Assembly (NCBI GenBank): GCA_017395085.1
Contig: JAFPWF010000025.1
Location: 1-53,511 of the forward strand
DNA: 53,511 bases
Direction of reading: 5' to 3'
DNA from: Oscillospiraceae bacterium
Lineage (GTDB): Bacteria > Bacillota > Clostridia > Oscillospirales > Oscillospiraceae
Shown: positions 33,794-42,133 of the stretch, piece by piece
How the letters are laid out: the number at the start of each line of letters is the position of its first letter
How positions within the stretch are numbered: position 1 is the stretch's first letter
The notes under the pieces: generated by a model
The model's database searches: none
The model's input: the letters and a program-made list of their open reading frames with translations, nothing else
What the model was told of the DNA's origin: nothing
Translations under genes and position numbers: made by a program

Positions 33794-34984
33794 ATGAGCA
33801 TTAAAGTCAAAGGCTTTCTGAAAGACGTCGGCGGGGCCTCCCGCGTTACCAAACTGAGAGAAGAGAACTTCGCGAAGGGCTCCACGGTCATCGACCCGAA
33901 GGACCCCATCCGCGAGATGGCGGACCTGCTGCACCCGAAACACATGGTGTTCCGGTGCGTGGACATCCGCGAGGCTTCCCCCACCTCCCGCGTATTCCGC
34001 TTTGAGAGCGGCGACGGGCATATCCCCTGCTTCCAGAGCGGCCAGTATGTGAACTTCCGCCTGAAGATCGGCGACAGCGTCCTCTCCCGCCCCTACACCA
34101 TCTCCTCCGCCCCCTACGAGGCGCGGGGCGAGCATCCCTTCTTTGAGATCACCGTGCGCCGCAACGTGCCCTACCTGGTGCCCGACTACCTGTTTGAAAA
34201 CGTCAAGGTCGGCGATGAACTGGAAGGCGCGCTGCCCTTCGGCTTCTTCTACTGGGAGCCGATGCGCGATAGCAAAGAGCTGGTCGCTCTGGCCGGCGGC
34301 AGCGGCATCACCCCCTTCCACTCCATGGCGAAGGAAATCGCCTACGGGAAGATGAAGGGCGTAAAGCTCACCATCCTCTACGGTTCCGTGAAGGCAAACG
34401 ACATCGTCCTGAAGGACGAGCTCGCCGCCATTGAAGCCGCCTGCCCGGATGTGAAGGTCGTGCACGTGCTGTCCGACGAACCCGACTGGGAGGGTGAAAA
34501 GGGCTTCATCACCCGCGAGATCATCGAAAAGTACTCCACGCCCGATTCCACCTTCATGTTCTGCGGCCCGCTGCCCATGTTCACCTTTGTGAAGAAGGCG
34601 CTGGACGAGATGGGCGTTCCCGTACGCCGCTTCCGCCACGATGTGGTGAACAACCCGGCAGACGTCTCGACCCTGCCCGGCTACCCGAAGGGCACCGAGA
34701 AGAAGACCTTCAGGATCACCGTGCTCCGCGGCATCCAGGAAGACGTCATCGACGCCGCCGCGAACGAGCCAGTGGCCGTCGCGCTGGAGCGCGCAGGCAT
34801 CGCCATCGACACCCACTGCCGCAACGGCGAGTGCGGCTTCTGCCGCAGCCACCTGCTGGAAGGCGAAATCTTCGTCTCTCCCATCGGCGACGGACGCCGC
34901 CGGATGGACAAAGAAATGGGCTGGTTCCACGCCTGCTCCTCCTGGCCCCTCACCGACCTCAAGATCAAGATCCCCATCATGTAA
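33794..34984 (+). CDS. FAD/NAD(P)-binding reductase with C-terminal 2Fe-2S ferredoxin domain
   Basis: Electron-transfer module in the order FAD domain, NAD domain, plant-type ferredoxin. FAD: RPYTISSAP (about 97). NAD(P): LAGGSGITPFHSM (about 170) and FCGPLPMF (about 255). Ferredoxin cysteines: HCRNGECGFC (C-x4-C-x2-C, about 340) and the fourth in FHACSSWP. A 50-residue N-terminal extension (KVKGFLKDVGGASRVTKL) is unusual. Similar reductases feed electrons from NADH to oxygenases or other flavoproteins. In an anaerobe with a CrtI-like partner, a reductive role is more likely. It starts 3 bases after the preceding stop; a terminator follows. Confidence 0.88.
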   Translation: MSIKVKGFLKDVGGASRVTKLREENFAKGSTVIDPKDPIREMADLLHPKHMVFRCVDIREASPTSRVFRFESGDGHIPCFQSGQYVNFRLKIGDSVLSRPYTISSAPYEARGEHPFFEITVRRNVPYLVPDYLFENVKVGDELEGALPFGFFYWEPMRDSKELVALAGGSGITPFHSMAKEIAYGKMKGVKLTILYGSVKANDIVLKDELAAIEAACPDVKVVHVLSDEPDWEGEKGFITREIIEKYSTPDSTFMFCGPLPMFTFVKKALDEMGVPVRRFRHDVVNNPADVSTLPGYPKGTEKKTFRITVLRGIQEDVIDAAANEPVAVALERAGIAIDTHCRNGECGFCRSHLLEGEIFVSPIGDGRRRMDKEMGWFHACSSWPLTDLKIKIPIM

Positions 34985-34998
34985 GCCAAAAATGCGCG

Positions 34999-35030
34999 AA
35001 CAACCCGGCATTGCTGCCGGGTTGTTTTTC
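34999..35030 (+). terminator. Terminator of the isomerase-reductase operon
   Basis: Perfect 12-bp stem AACAACCCGGCA/TGCCGGGTTGTT, 4-base loop, T-run TTTCTTTC just downstream. Confidence 0.9.
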
Positions 35031-35047
35031 TTTCTGTTCACTTTTAT

Positions 35048-35144
35048 CTGCCGAGGCGGTTCTTCTTGACTACCGGATAAAAGCCTGCCCATGCTAAAAC
35101 GATTTCTGGCCAGCTATCCCCGCTGAGCGCTTTGAATCCCGAGG
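35048..35144 (+). pseudogene. Decayed 3' end of a second copy of the helix-turn-helix gene at 42486-43241
   Basis: The 79 bases ending in TGA 35124-35126 align with the last 81 bases of the gene at 43241. CTTGACTACCGG and CCCCGCTGA are shared almost exactly, and the encoded ends read MLKRFLASYPR here against MLLQFLADYPR there. Homology continues some 18 bases past the stop (CTTTGAA-CCCG). Two bases are missing, so the frame is broken. Nothing of the N-terminal part remains. The rest of 35032-35268 shows no gene. Confidence 0.65.
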
Positions 35145-35268
35145 CGTCTGCTTATTCCAGCAGAAAAACAAAGAGGCTGACAACTGTTTTTCCGTCTGCG
35201 GTATTCGTCGAATTATCAATATACAGATTTGCTGATGAAGGCATTCATTGAATCACGGATTATTCTTT

Positions 35269-36849
35269 TTATGCCGGGTCGGCAGAGCCCCCGCCATAAT
35301 GGACAACTACATCTGTTCCGATGCTGGCGCCGATCCTGTCCCATTCTTCCTGTGTACCAGAATAATAAATATTTGTCAGGTCGCTGCAATATTTAAATGC
35401 ACCTTCCCCTATGCTCGTTACACTGTTCGGGATCGTTACGTATGTCAGACTGTCGCAATAATTAAACGCACCTTCCCCTATACTTGTTACACTCACAGGG
35501 ATCGTTATGCTTGTCAGGCTATCGCAAGATTCAAATGCAGACTCCCCAATGGTCGTTACACTCTCCGGGATTGTTATACTTGTCACATTGTCGCAAAATT
35601 CAAATGCACATCCCCCAATACTCGTTACGCTCTCCGGGATCATAACCTCGTTTTCTGAACCGCAATACTCAATCAAAATGCCATTGATAATTGTGTAGCC
35701 GTTTTCGTCAGCTTGTTCCGTTAACCAGGGAGTTACCATAAACGCATATCGTCCAATGCTCGTTACACTGTCTGGGAGTGTCACGCTCTCCAGACTTTCG
35801 CAATCCCAAAACGCACATTCCCCAATGCTTGTTACGCTCTCCGGGATCGTCACGCTTGTCAGGCTGTCACAAGAATCAAATGCATGAGCCCCAATGGTCG
35901 TAACACTGTCCGGGATCACAACCTCGTTTTCTGTACCGCGATATTCAAATAGAATGCCATTGATAATAACATAGCCTTCCTTGTCGGTATGTTCCGTTAA
36001 CCAAGGCGTTCTGGAGAAAGCATATCCCCCTATTCTTGTTACGCTGTCCGGGATCATCACATTCGTCAGACTGCTGCAGCCTGAGAACGCAAAATCCCAA
36101 ATGGTCGTTACACTGTCAGGGATCGTCACGCTCCTCAGGCTGCTGCAGCCCGAAAATGCAGCCACTCCTATGACTCTTACGCCGTCAGAGAACATCACGA
36201 TCTTCAGACCGCCGCAATTTTGAAACGCATATGCCCCAATGCCCGTTACACTGCCCGGGATCGTCACGCTCGTCAGGCTGCTGCAACCTGCAAACGCAGA
36301 AGGCCCAATGCTTGTCACGCTGTCAGGGATCGTCACGCTCCTCAGGCTGCTGCAACCCGAAAACGCACACCCCTCTATGCTTGTTACACTGTCCGGGATT
36401 GTCACGCTCGTCAAACTGACGCATTCTGAAAACGCATGCCACCCAATGTTTGTTACCCCGTCCGGGATCGTCACACTCGTCAGGCTGCTGCAGTCCGAAA
36501 ATGCACAACCATCAATGGATGTGACTCCCGATGGAATTGCAACATCACCGCCAGCGCCGAGGTATTCAACAAGGACGCCGTCTTCAATTATGAAATCCGG
36601 ATTCTCTGTAAGCACAGCCTCTTTGTTATTATTCACAGCTGAATCGGAAGGGTAATCATCATCCAGTTCGAAGGCATCGTTACTCAGGAGCTGCACTGTA
36701 CTGTTCGTCATCATGACGGGCACGCCGCCATTCACCAGTACACCGTCTCGGATTCCTGCCCGCTCCGCGGAAGCACCCGCAGGGAAAACGCAAAGCAGGA
36801 ATAACATCGCCACAAGCAGACACAGAGACTTTCGAATCAGCTTATACAT
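35269..36849 (-). CDS. Secreted leucine-rich repeat (BspA-type, LRR_5) protein
   Basis: Signal peptide at residues 1-26 (KLIRKSLCLLVAMLFLLCVFPAGASA), a 70-residue lead-in, then fifteen 23-residue repeats of the form VTIPDSVTSIGxxAFxxCxSLTS, ending in IYYSGTQEEWDRIG. After repeats 8 and 11 there is the same 23-residue insertion (TPWLTE ... GYxIINGILxEYxGxENE). No LPXTG, cell-wall domain or membrane anchor follows. BspA-like proteins mediate adhesion to host or other cells; function here is open. ATG 36849 has GAGGAG at 9 bases; the longer frame to 36972 lacks a signal. DNA is visibly AT-richer than its neighbours. Confidence 0.9.
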   Translation of the reverse strand: MYKLIRKSLCLLVAMLFLLCVFPAGASAERAGIRDGVLVNGGVPVMMTNSTVQLLSNDAFELDDDYPSDSAVNNNKEAVLTENPDFIIEDGVLVEYLGAGGDVAIPSGVTSIDGCAFSDCSSLTSVTIPDGVTNIGWHAFSECVSLTSVTIPDSVTSIEGCAFSGCSSLRSVTIPDSVTSIGPSAFAGCSSLTSVTIPGSVTGIGAYAFQNCGGLKIVMFSDGVRVIGVAAFSGCSSLRSVTIPDSVTTIWDFAFSGCSSLTNVMIPDSVTRIGGYAFSRTPWLTEHTDKEGYVIINGILFEYRGTENEVVIPDSVTTIGAHAFDSCDSLTSVTIPESVTSIGECAFWDCESLESVTLPDSVTSIGRYAFMVTPWLTEQADENGYTIINGILIEYCGSENEVMIPESVTSIGGCAFEFCDNVTSITIPESVTTIGESAFESCDSLTSITIPVSVTSIGEGAFNYCDSLTYVTIPNSVTSIGEGAFKYCSDLTNIYYSGTQEEWDRIGASIGTDVVVHYGGGSADPA

Positions 36850-36971
36850 GATCATAATCTCCTCACAGTTCACATGATGCGGACGATTCCTGATGCCGGC
36901 GCCTTCATAGAATCTAACTCTGAAGATCGAGTCGTTCATCAGGCCGGCATTGAACACAATCTGCTGAGGCA

Positions 36972-37000
36972 ATTATACAGAATCACAAACTGAAACACAA
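36972..37000 (-). promoter_or_regulatory. Promoter of the LRR gene
   Basis: Minus strand TTGTGT (37000-36995), 17 bases, TATAAT (36977-36972), giving a leader of about 115 bases. The rest of the gene-free stretch 36850-37157 shows no gene or repeat that I can recognise. Confidence 0.5.
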
Positions 37001-37157
37001 GCCTTTCATCCTCTTGCGAAAAGAAGCAAAAAAGCAGAACTGCAAGGCATCGCAAAATCCTGAACATCCCAAAGCTCTGTCTGAATCAGCAGAAAGAGCA
37101 AGCTGTAAAAAATGAACAGCACCGAGGATGCAGGTCATTTTCCGTATGCCGTGCCGC

Positions 37158-38697
37158 TCAGGCGTTTGACCGGTAGGAGCCGATGACCCGGTCGAGGGCG
37201 TAACGCACGGCGTCGATGGTGTGGTTGTCCCGGTCCGGATAGCCGGAGACGAAGTTCCCCTCCCGGTCGCGCTCGAACTCATAGCTGCTGAATTCCCTCC
37301 AGGCTTCGGGCGTGCGGGCGGGATCAATCACAATCGTTCTCCCCTGCAGCCACTTCATGCCGTAGTCCACGGAGCCGGCGCCCTTCCGGGCAGGCTTTGC
37401 CGGGAGGCCGATGGCGCGGTAGTCCGCAACGGACTTCGGCTCTGCCGGGTCGCACAGGATGTAGCCGTCGGTATAGCCGCGGCGCTGCAGTTCTTCCGCG
37501 GTGGCCGTGTTGGTCCGGCGAATCGCCACCAGCTCATCCAGCAGGTACACGGTCTCACGCGCGGCATCGTAGTGCAGCCGGATGAAGGCGTAGGGATCCG
37601 GCGCGAAGCCCCAGTCCACGCCCATGTAAATGCGGTCAAAACTCCGGATCTCTTCATCGGTGATGCGGCGCTCCTGCAGATTCTCAAAGACATTGCCGCT
37701 GGTGCCCACGGCCTCACCGAGATACTCGTGCCGGTAGGCCCGCTCGTCCGTCTCGCGGAGACGCTCAGCCTCCAGCAGGAACTGTTCGCCCAGCCATTCC
37801 GGCGGGGCTTCCAGATAGGTGCTGCGGTGGCAGAGACGGTCGGGCCGCTCCAGGACGGAGTCCCGGTTGGCCCAGTTATCCCGGCTTAAAGGCGGGTTGT
37901 AGCTCTCAAAGTTCCAGAAGCCCCCGCTGCCGCGCATGGTCGACTGCAGGACGGTACGGATCTCCCCGCGCCCGGAGAACTGGTCCTTCTCCTCAAAGTG
38001 GGTCACGCGGATGCTGCCGAACGGGACCTTGACGGACTTGATCTTCATGGGGTCGTCGGCCCCGCGGAAAAGGATCTTCTGCCCGGTGGGGCGGAAGATC
38101 CTTTTCCGCGGGGCTTAACCTGCACTCGAAGAACTCCGAAAGCCCCAGCATCTCAACAGCCCAGAGGTACTGGGCGTAGACGCTGTCGCGCATGGTATTG
38201 GCCACCTTGCGCAGCACCATGGCGTGGGCGTCCGGCTCCAGCAGGAGCAGGTACACCACCGCAAGGGAGACGAAGCTGCTCTTCATGCTGCCGCGGCCGC
38301 CCGCGAGGTCGTAGTGGGTGTGGCGGTGCGCCAGCACGTCACCCAGCACGGCTGCGAAGCCGGGGCTCACACACCTGCCGATGCGCACAGCCGCCGATGC
38401 CAGCGCGCGGTCCCGTGCGTCCGTGACCGCGGCGCCGTCCTGCGCGGACTCATAGCGCTTCATGAGGCCGCTGCAGGCCTTCAGCCGGTCCCCGACGGAG
38501 ACCTCCCTGCCGGTGGGTTCGGCAATGCAGCCGCGCATCACGTCGCTCAGGAAGCGGTAAGCCTCCTCCTCGGTGGCAACCGGCGGGAGCGGCAGGGGCT
38601 CTTCGGGTTCCGGCACCGCAGGCTCGAGTTCAGCGGGATCCGCCGGCATGAGTACCTCCGGGGAAGCCTGCTTTTCTTCAACGGTTTTCTCTTTCAT
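37158..38697 (-). pseudogene. Small/large terminase fusion (PBSX-type TerS-TerL), frameshifted
   Basis: The frame from ATG 38697 (AGGAG 5 bases upstream) gives an acidic/Pro-rich start, then YRFLSDVMRG ... VSVGDRLKACSGLMKRYE, like the C-terminal part of TerS. Next come the TerL ATPase P-loop GGRGSMKSSF, with Met where Gly is usual, and HAMVLRKVANTMRDSVYAQY. After ECRLSPAEK the frame is lost near 38102. The rest of TerL continues in another frame from FRPTGQKILFRGADDP through MGVDWGFAPDPYAF (nuclease Asp) and NHTIDAVRYAL to 37158. Removing one G restores a continuous protein of about 512 residues. No portal or capsid genes follow, so this is a remnant or a satellite's packaging gene. Confidence 0.85.
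38059..38114. repeat. 21-bp perfect inverted repeat at the terminase frameshift
   Basis: Arms 38059-38079 and 38094-38114 are exact reverse complements with a 14-base centre. The left arm encodes the conserved QKILFRGA part of TerL; the frameshift lies in the right arm. Confidence 0.9.
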
Positions 38698-38874
38698 ATG
38701 CTCTCCTGATGGGAAAATGACAGGCAGACAGAAAAACCCCCGTGCGCGCAAACGGGCGTTTTCGTGCGTCCGGTTCCTCTTCCGCACGGTTTTGCCTGCT
38801 ATGGATAATCCTGTCATGTCTGTCACAGAATGTAAAAAACAACGGTTTTCCCGCTTTTTCCGGTTTGCGCGCCC

Positions 38875-38946
38875 GTGACAGGCCTGACAGGCGTGACAAG
38901 CCTGACAGGTTTCGAATCGGTACCTTCCTGGTCTGTCACGCCTGTC
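38875..38946. repeat. Iteron-like 9-bp direct repeats downstream of vapE
   Basis: Four tandem units GTGACAGGC, CTGACAGGC, GTGACAAGC, CTGACAGGT at 38875-38910. An inverted partner TGTCACGCCTGTC at 38934-38946 is the exact complement of 38886-38898. Two further CTGTCA motifs lie at 38811 and 38820. The array ends 7 bases from the vapE stop. Confidence 0.8.
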
Positions 38947-38952
38947 CGGGGT

Positions 38953-41316
38953 TCATGCGACGCGGGAATAAACCCGCTGCTGTCCGTACGGCGGAATGAC
39001 CTTGCGCCTGTCCGGCCGCGACCAGCCGTCCAGCCGCGCCATGATGGCGGAGACGGCGTAGCTGTCGGAGGGCTTCATGTCCTCCCTGGGCCTGCCGAAG
39101 CATTCGCACCAGATCTCGATGTTGCTGACCTCCGTGCGCCGGCGTTTGCCCGCCGCCCTCACGGGATCGTCCGGGTCACGGACATAATTCCTGCGCTGCC
39201 AGAGGTCCATCTTCTCCCAGTTTTCGGGGAGCAGCATGTCCAGATAGTCCAGCACCAGACCCTCGCGGTCGTCCTGCTCGAGAGCCGAGCGCTGCTCGCG
39301 GCGGGCGAACTCCTCCAGGTCCGGCGGCAGGAAGAGTTCCTCCTCCCCGGCAGCGGCGGCCGCTTCCGCCCAGACCTGGGAGATGAGCTCCGGCGTCATC
39401 TGCCATGGCCGGTACTTTCCCTGCCCGCTGACGCGCACGTTCCAGAAGCGGCGGTTGCCGGTGATATCCCGGAGGTAGCCGTTCTCGCTGTTGGTGGTGC
39501 CAAAGAAGACGCACTGCCGCGGGTGGGAAGTCACCCGGCGGCCGAATGCGGCGCGGTACTTGTCGTCCGTGCGGCTGACAAAGGCCTTGACCTTGTCAAT
39601 GTCGGCCTTCTTCATGCCGGCAAGCTCCCCGATTTCCAGGATCCAGTAGCCCTGCAGCTTTTCGGCCGCGGTCTTGTCGTTCATGTCGGAGAGGCTGAGG
39701 CTGTCGGAAAACCACTCCATGCCGAGTTTCGAGATGAAGGTGGACTTCCCGATGCCCTGCGCGCCGTTCAGAACCGGCATGTAGTCGAACTTGACGCCGG
39801 GCTGAAACACCCGGCGGCAGGCCGCGCAGAGCGTCTTGCGGCTGACGGCGCGGACATAGGCGTTGTCCTCCGCACCCAGATAGTCGATGAGCAGCGTATC
39901 GATGCGGCGTACCCCGTCCCAGGCCGGGAGCCTGGCAAAATAGTCCCGGATCGGGTGGTACGAGCGGTCGTCCGCCGTCTTGGTGACGGCAATGTCAATG
40001 TTGCGGGCGGAAAAGCTGCCGTAACGGTCATCCAGGTAGCAGACGAGCTGGGCGTCGTCGGCGTCTCGCCAGAAGCGGGAAGGATGCGCCCAGGGCACGG
40101 GGCCGTGGATCTCCATGCTGTCCGCCAGCCGGTTGAAGACGATGTTTTTCATGCAGGAGTCGTTCTGCATGATGAGCCTGACGTTGCAGAGGGAGTCTTC
40201 CGGCAGGCCGGTCTTCCTGTGCCGCACGAGCTTCGCCATCCAGGCGTCAGGGTCCGGCTCCCTGGCCGGCTCAGCTTCATCTTCCAGCCCGGCGAAGTCC
40301 TCCGCGGCGCGGGCCTGCCGCTCCTGCAGGGCCAGTACCTGCACCTTCGGGTCCGCGGCCGCAAACTCCAGCATGCTGCGGAAGGACTGCTGTTCTTCCT
40401 CGTCGCCGAAGCGGTGCGTGCGCACCAGGTCGAAGGCGTTCAGCAGCCTGCCGTATGCCGGGTCCGTGGCATGGTGGCTGTAGGCGAATTTTCCGTCGTA
40501 GACCATCACGCCCGGGAGGCTCTCCGAGGGGCTGTAGCGCCAGCGGTTTTCGTCGCCGGTCTCCTCATAGACGCCGAAGAGGAAAGTCCGCATGACTTCC
40601 TGTACGGAATACGCCCGGCAGAACAGGCCGACGGTCCCCTCCTTTTCGGTGGGATCCGCCTGCTTTCCCGGCTGCCGGTTCGCTTTTGCCTGCTCGCCGG
40701 GGGCCATCGGGAGGGCGGCGCAATCCTGCCAGCCCGGGTGTGCGGCGAGAAACGCGTCCGGGTCGAGCCACTCCCCCTCATATCGGCGGCAGATATACTC
40801 GCCGTCCGCGGAGACCGTCGGCCAGAACATGAGCTGGTTCACTTCAAAGGAGCAGGGGTCGACCGTCTCCATCCCCAGTTCCTCCTCCGCGAAGCAGCGT
40901 GCGATGGCGTTGTACTCCTCGGGATTTACGTCCCGCGTCAGCGGAATCAGGGTGCGTGCCCGGGGAGATTCGGGCCGGTGGCTGTGGGTGGTGTACACCA
41001 TGGAAAAGTGCCGGTGCCTGCGTTCATACTCCTCAAAGAAGCCCGGGCGCAGCCTGTCGCTGTCAAAAGTGAGCATTGAGCGCCCGAGCACGTCGGCCTT
41101 CCTGCGCCGGGAGCCCTTCAGCGTCCCGGCCAGGAAGCCTCCCCTGTCCTTAATCAGGTCCTTCTCGCCCTTCGGCAGCCGGCGGTACTGCTCCGCCGTC
41201 TCCGGGGTGCGGGCCGGATTCTGAAGCCGCCCCCAGAGTTCTTCGCACGTCATCTGCACAGGCTGCCAGACAGCCGCATGACGGCTGCTGGCAACACAGA
41301 GGTTTAGTTTGCGCAC
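38953..41316 (-). CDS. VapE-type (virulence-associated E) primase-helicase-like protein
   Basis: 787 residues. The N-terminal half resembles a DNA primase-like domain found in phage and satellite replication proteins (SMLTFDSDRLRPGF, YTTHSHRPESPRARTLIPLTR). The C-terminal VapE ATPase has KFDYMPVLNGAQGIGKSTFISKLG (Walker A about 520), WILEIGELAGMKKADIDKVKAFVSRTDDKYRAAFGR and FFGTTNSENGYLRDITGNRRFWNV, diagnostic for the family. VapE-like proteins replicate prophages and phage-inducible islands. GTG start 41316 follows GGGGGTGAG. It is 4 bases after the nuclease-like gene, and direct repeats lie immediately after its stop, as in island replicons. Confidence 0.9.
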   Translation of the reverse strand: MRKLNLCVASSRHAAVWQPVQMTCEELWGRLQNPARTPETAEQYRRLPKGEKDLIKDRGGFLAGTLKGSRRRKADVLGRSMLTFDSDRLRPGFFEEYERRHRHFSMVYTTHSHRPESPRARTLIPLTRDVNPEEYNAIARCFAEEELGMETVDPCSFEVNQLMFWPTVSADGEYICRRYEGEWLDPDAFLAAHPGWQDCAALPMAPGEQAKANRQPGKQADPTEKEGTVGLFCRAYSVQEVMRTFLFGVYEETGDENRWRYSPSESLPGVMVYDGKFAYSHHATDPAYGRLLNAFDLVRTHRFGDEEEQQSFRSMLEFAAADPKVQVLALQERQARAAEDFAGLEDEAEPAREPDPDAWMAKLVRHRKTGLPEDSLCNVRLIMQNDSCMKNIVFNRLADSMEIHGPVPWAHPSRFWRDADDAQLVCYLDDRYGSFSARNIDIAVTKTADDRSYHPIRDYFARLPAWDGVRRIDTLLIDYLGAEDNAYVRAVSRKTLCAACRRVFQPGVKFDYMPVLNGAQGIGKSTFISKLGMEWFSDSLSLSDMNDKTAAEKLQGYWILEIGELAGMKKADIDKVKAFVSRTDDKYRAAFGRRVTSHPRQCVFFGTTNSENGYLRDITGNRRFWNVRVSGQGKYRPWQMTPELISQVWAEAAAAAGEEELFLPPDLEEFARREQRSALEQDDREGLVLDYLDMLLPENWEKMDLWQRRNYVRDPDDPVRAAGKRRRTEVSNIEIWCECFGRPREDMKPSDSYAVSAIMARLDGWSRPDRRKVIPPYGQQRVYSRVA

Positions 41317-41320
41317 GGGC

Positions 41321-41935
41321 TCACCCCCGGCCGCCCGTTACCTGGTACTCGAACTGCAGCTGCCGCGCCAGGCGGTATGCCCGCTCCGTGGCCTTCCTGT
41401 CCATGTCGCAGATATAGCCGCTGTCCGCGCCGAAGAGCTGGAAGCTGCCGTCCGGGCCGACGCCCGGCATCGCGCCGAAGTAGTCGCCGTCGACGGTCTC
41501 AAAGTTGAAGCTCGCCACGCCGTTGGGCGCCGGGGCGTAGGCCTCGTCAAAGACGGCCTCGGACACCTCGTCGATGTTGGAGCCGGCGGGGATGGCGCCC
41601 ACAACCAGCACCGGGTTCATCCGTTCGGCTCTGTTCTCCTCTTCCTCTCCGAAAGGGAAGGCGAAAGCGCGGATCTCCTTCCCTTCGTCGGGAGACACCC
41701 ATCTCCTGACCATGACGAAGAGGTCGTTGTCCTCGCTCCGGTCGGCATGGTTGAAGGTGACCCCGTGGAGCAGGAACTCCGGCAGGAACGGCCGCCCGTC
41801 CGGCAGCTCAAAGCCCTCCGGCTCGTACTCCCACCTGACGCCGCAAAGGTCGAAGAACACCGCCCATCTGGCCTCCAGGCGGGTGCGGAAGCGGCACCCC
41901 TGATACTCGGTTTCAATGACTGGAATCGGAAACAT
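41321..41935 (-). CDS. Phage/plasmid nuclease-like protein
   Basis: 204 residues. The start IPVIETEYQGCRFRTRLEARWAVFFDLCGVRWEYEPEGFELPDG is a pattern seen in many phage and mobile-element proteins. RTRLEARWA...W.YEPEGF...LPEFLL has the layout of a PD-(D/E)XK-like nuclease core, with Glu, Asp (in PDG) and Glu in LPEF. The rest is not recognised. The ribosome site AAGGAGG precedes the ATG. It is directly upstream of vapE on the same strand, so a role in element replication or recombination is plausible but unproven. Confidence 0.65.
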   Translation of the reverse strand: MFPIPVIETEYQGCRFRTRLEARWAVFFDLCGVRWEYEPEGFELPDGRPFLPEFLLHGVTFNHADRSEDNDLFVMVRRWVSPDEGKEIRAFAFPFGEEEENRAERMNPVLVVGAIPAGSNIDEVSEAVFDEAYAPAPNGVASFNFETVDGDYFGAMPGVGPDGSFQLFGADSGYICDMDRKATERAYRLARQLQFEYQVTGGRG

Positions 41936-42042
41936 GACTGTTCCTCCTTGGGAATAAAGATGAAGGGCACAAATCCCTTCTCACTTCCTGAAAGAGTTCG
42001 GACTGGCGTTTTAACGAAAAAATTTTGAAAAAAGCAAAAAAA

Positions 42043-42081
42043 GATCGGGCGGCCCCAAACTGCGGAGCCGCCCGGCTCTTT
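42043..42081. terminator. GC-rich bidirectional hairpin upstream of the element genes
   Basis: GGGCGGC (42047-42053) and GCCGCCC (42067-42073) with TCTTTTTG on the plus side and GATCTTTTTTTG on the minus side. It lies 110 bases upstream of the nuclease-like gene, so on the minus strand it may act as a leader attenuator or block read-through. Confidence 0.65.
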
Positions 42082-42133
42082 TTGCTGTCTGCGGAAACGC
42101 TTCGTCTGAGAATGCCGAAAAACTAACGATCTG

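Noticed and set aside
32549-35092. 847-codon open frame on the minus strand opposite the flavoprotein operon
   Set aside because: It is antisense to two clear enzymes. The opposite strand's strong G/C third-base bias removes stop codons; the translation is Val/His/Asp/Gly-rich and has no recognisable domain.
35269-36849. CRISPR-like or satellite DNA repeats
   Set aside because: The periodicity is 69 bases in frame and is explained by leucine-rich protein repeats.
38087-38114. Programmed ribosomal frameshift in the terminase
   Set aside because: The change needed is +1. The site has no proper slippery heptamer and the frame loss is better explained by the palindrome-associated insertion.
38875-41079. 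734-codon open frame on the plus strand opposite vapE
   Set aside because: Antisense shadow of a gene with clear family motifs.
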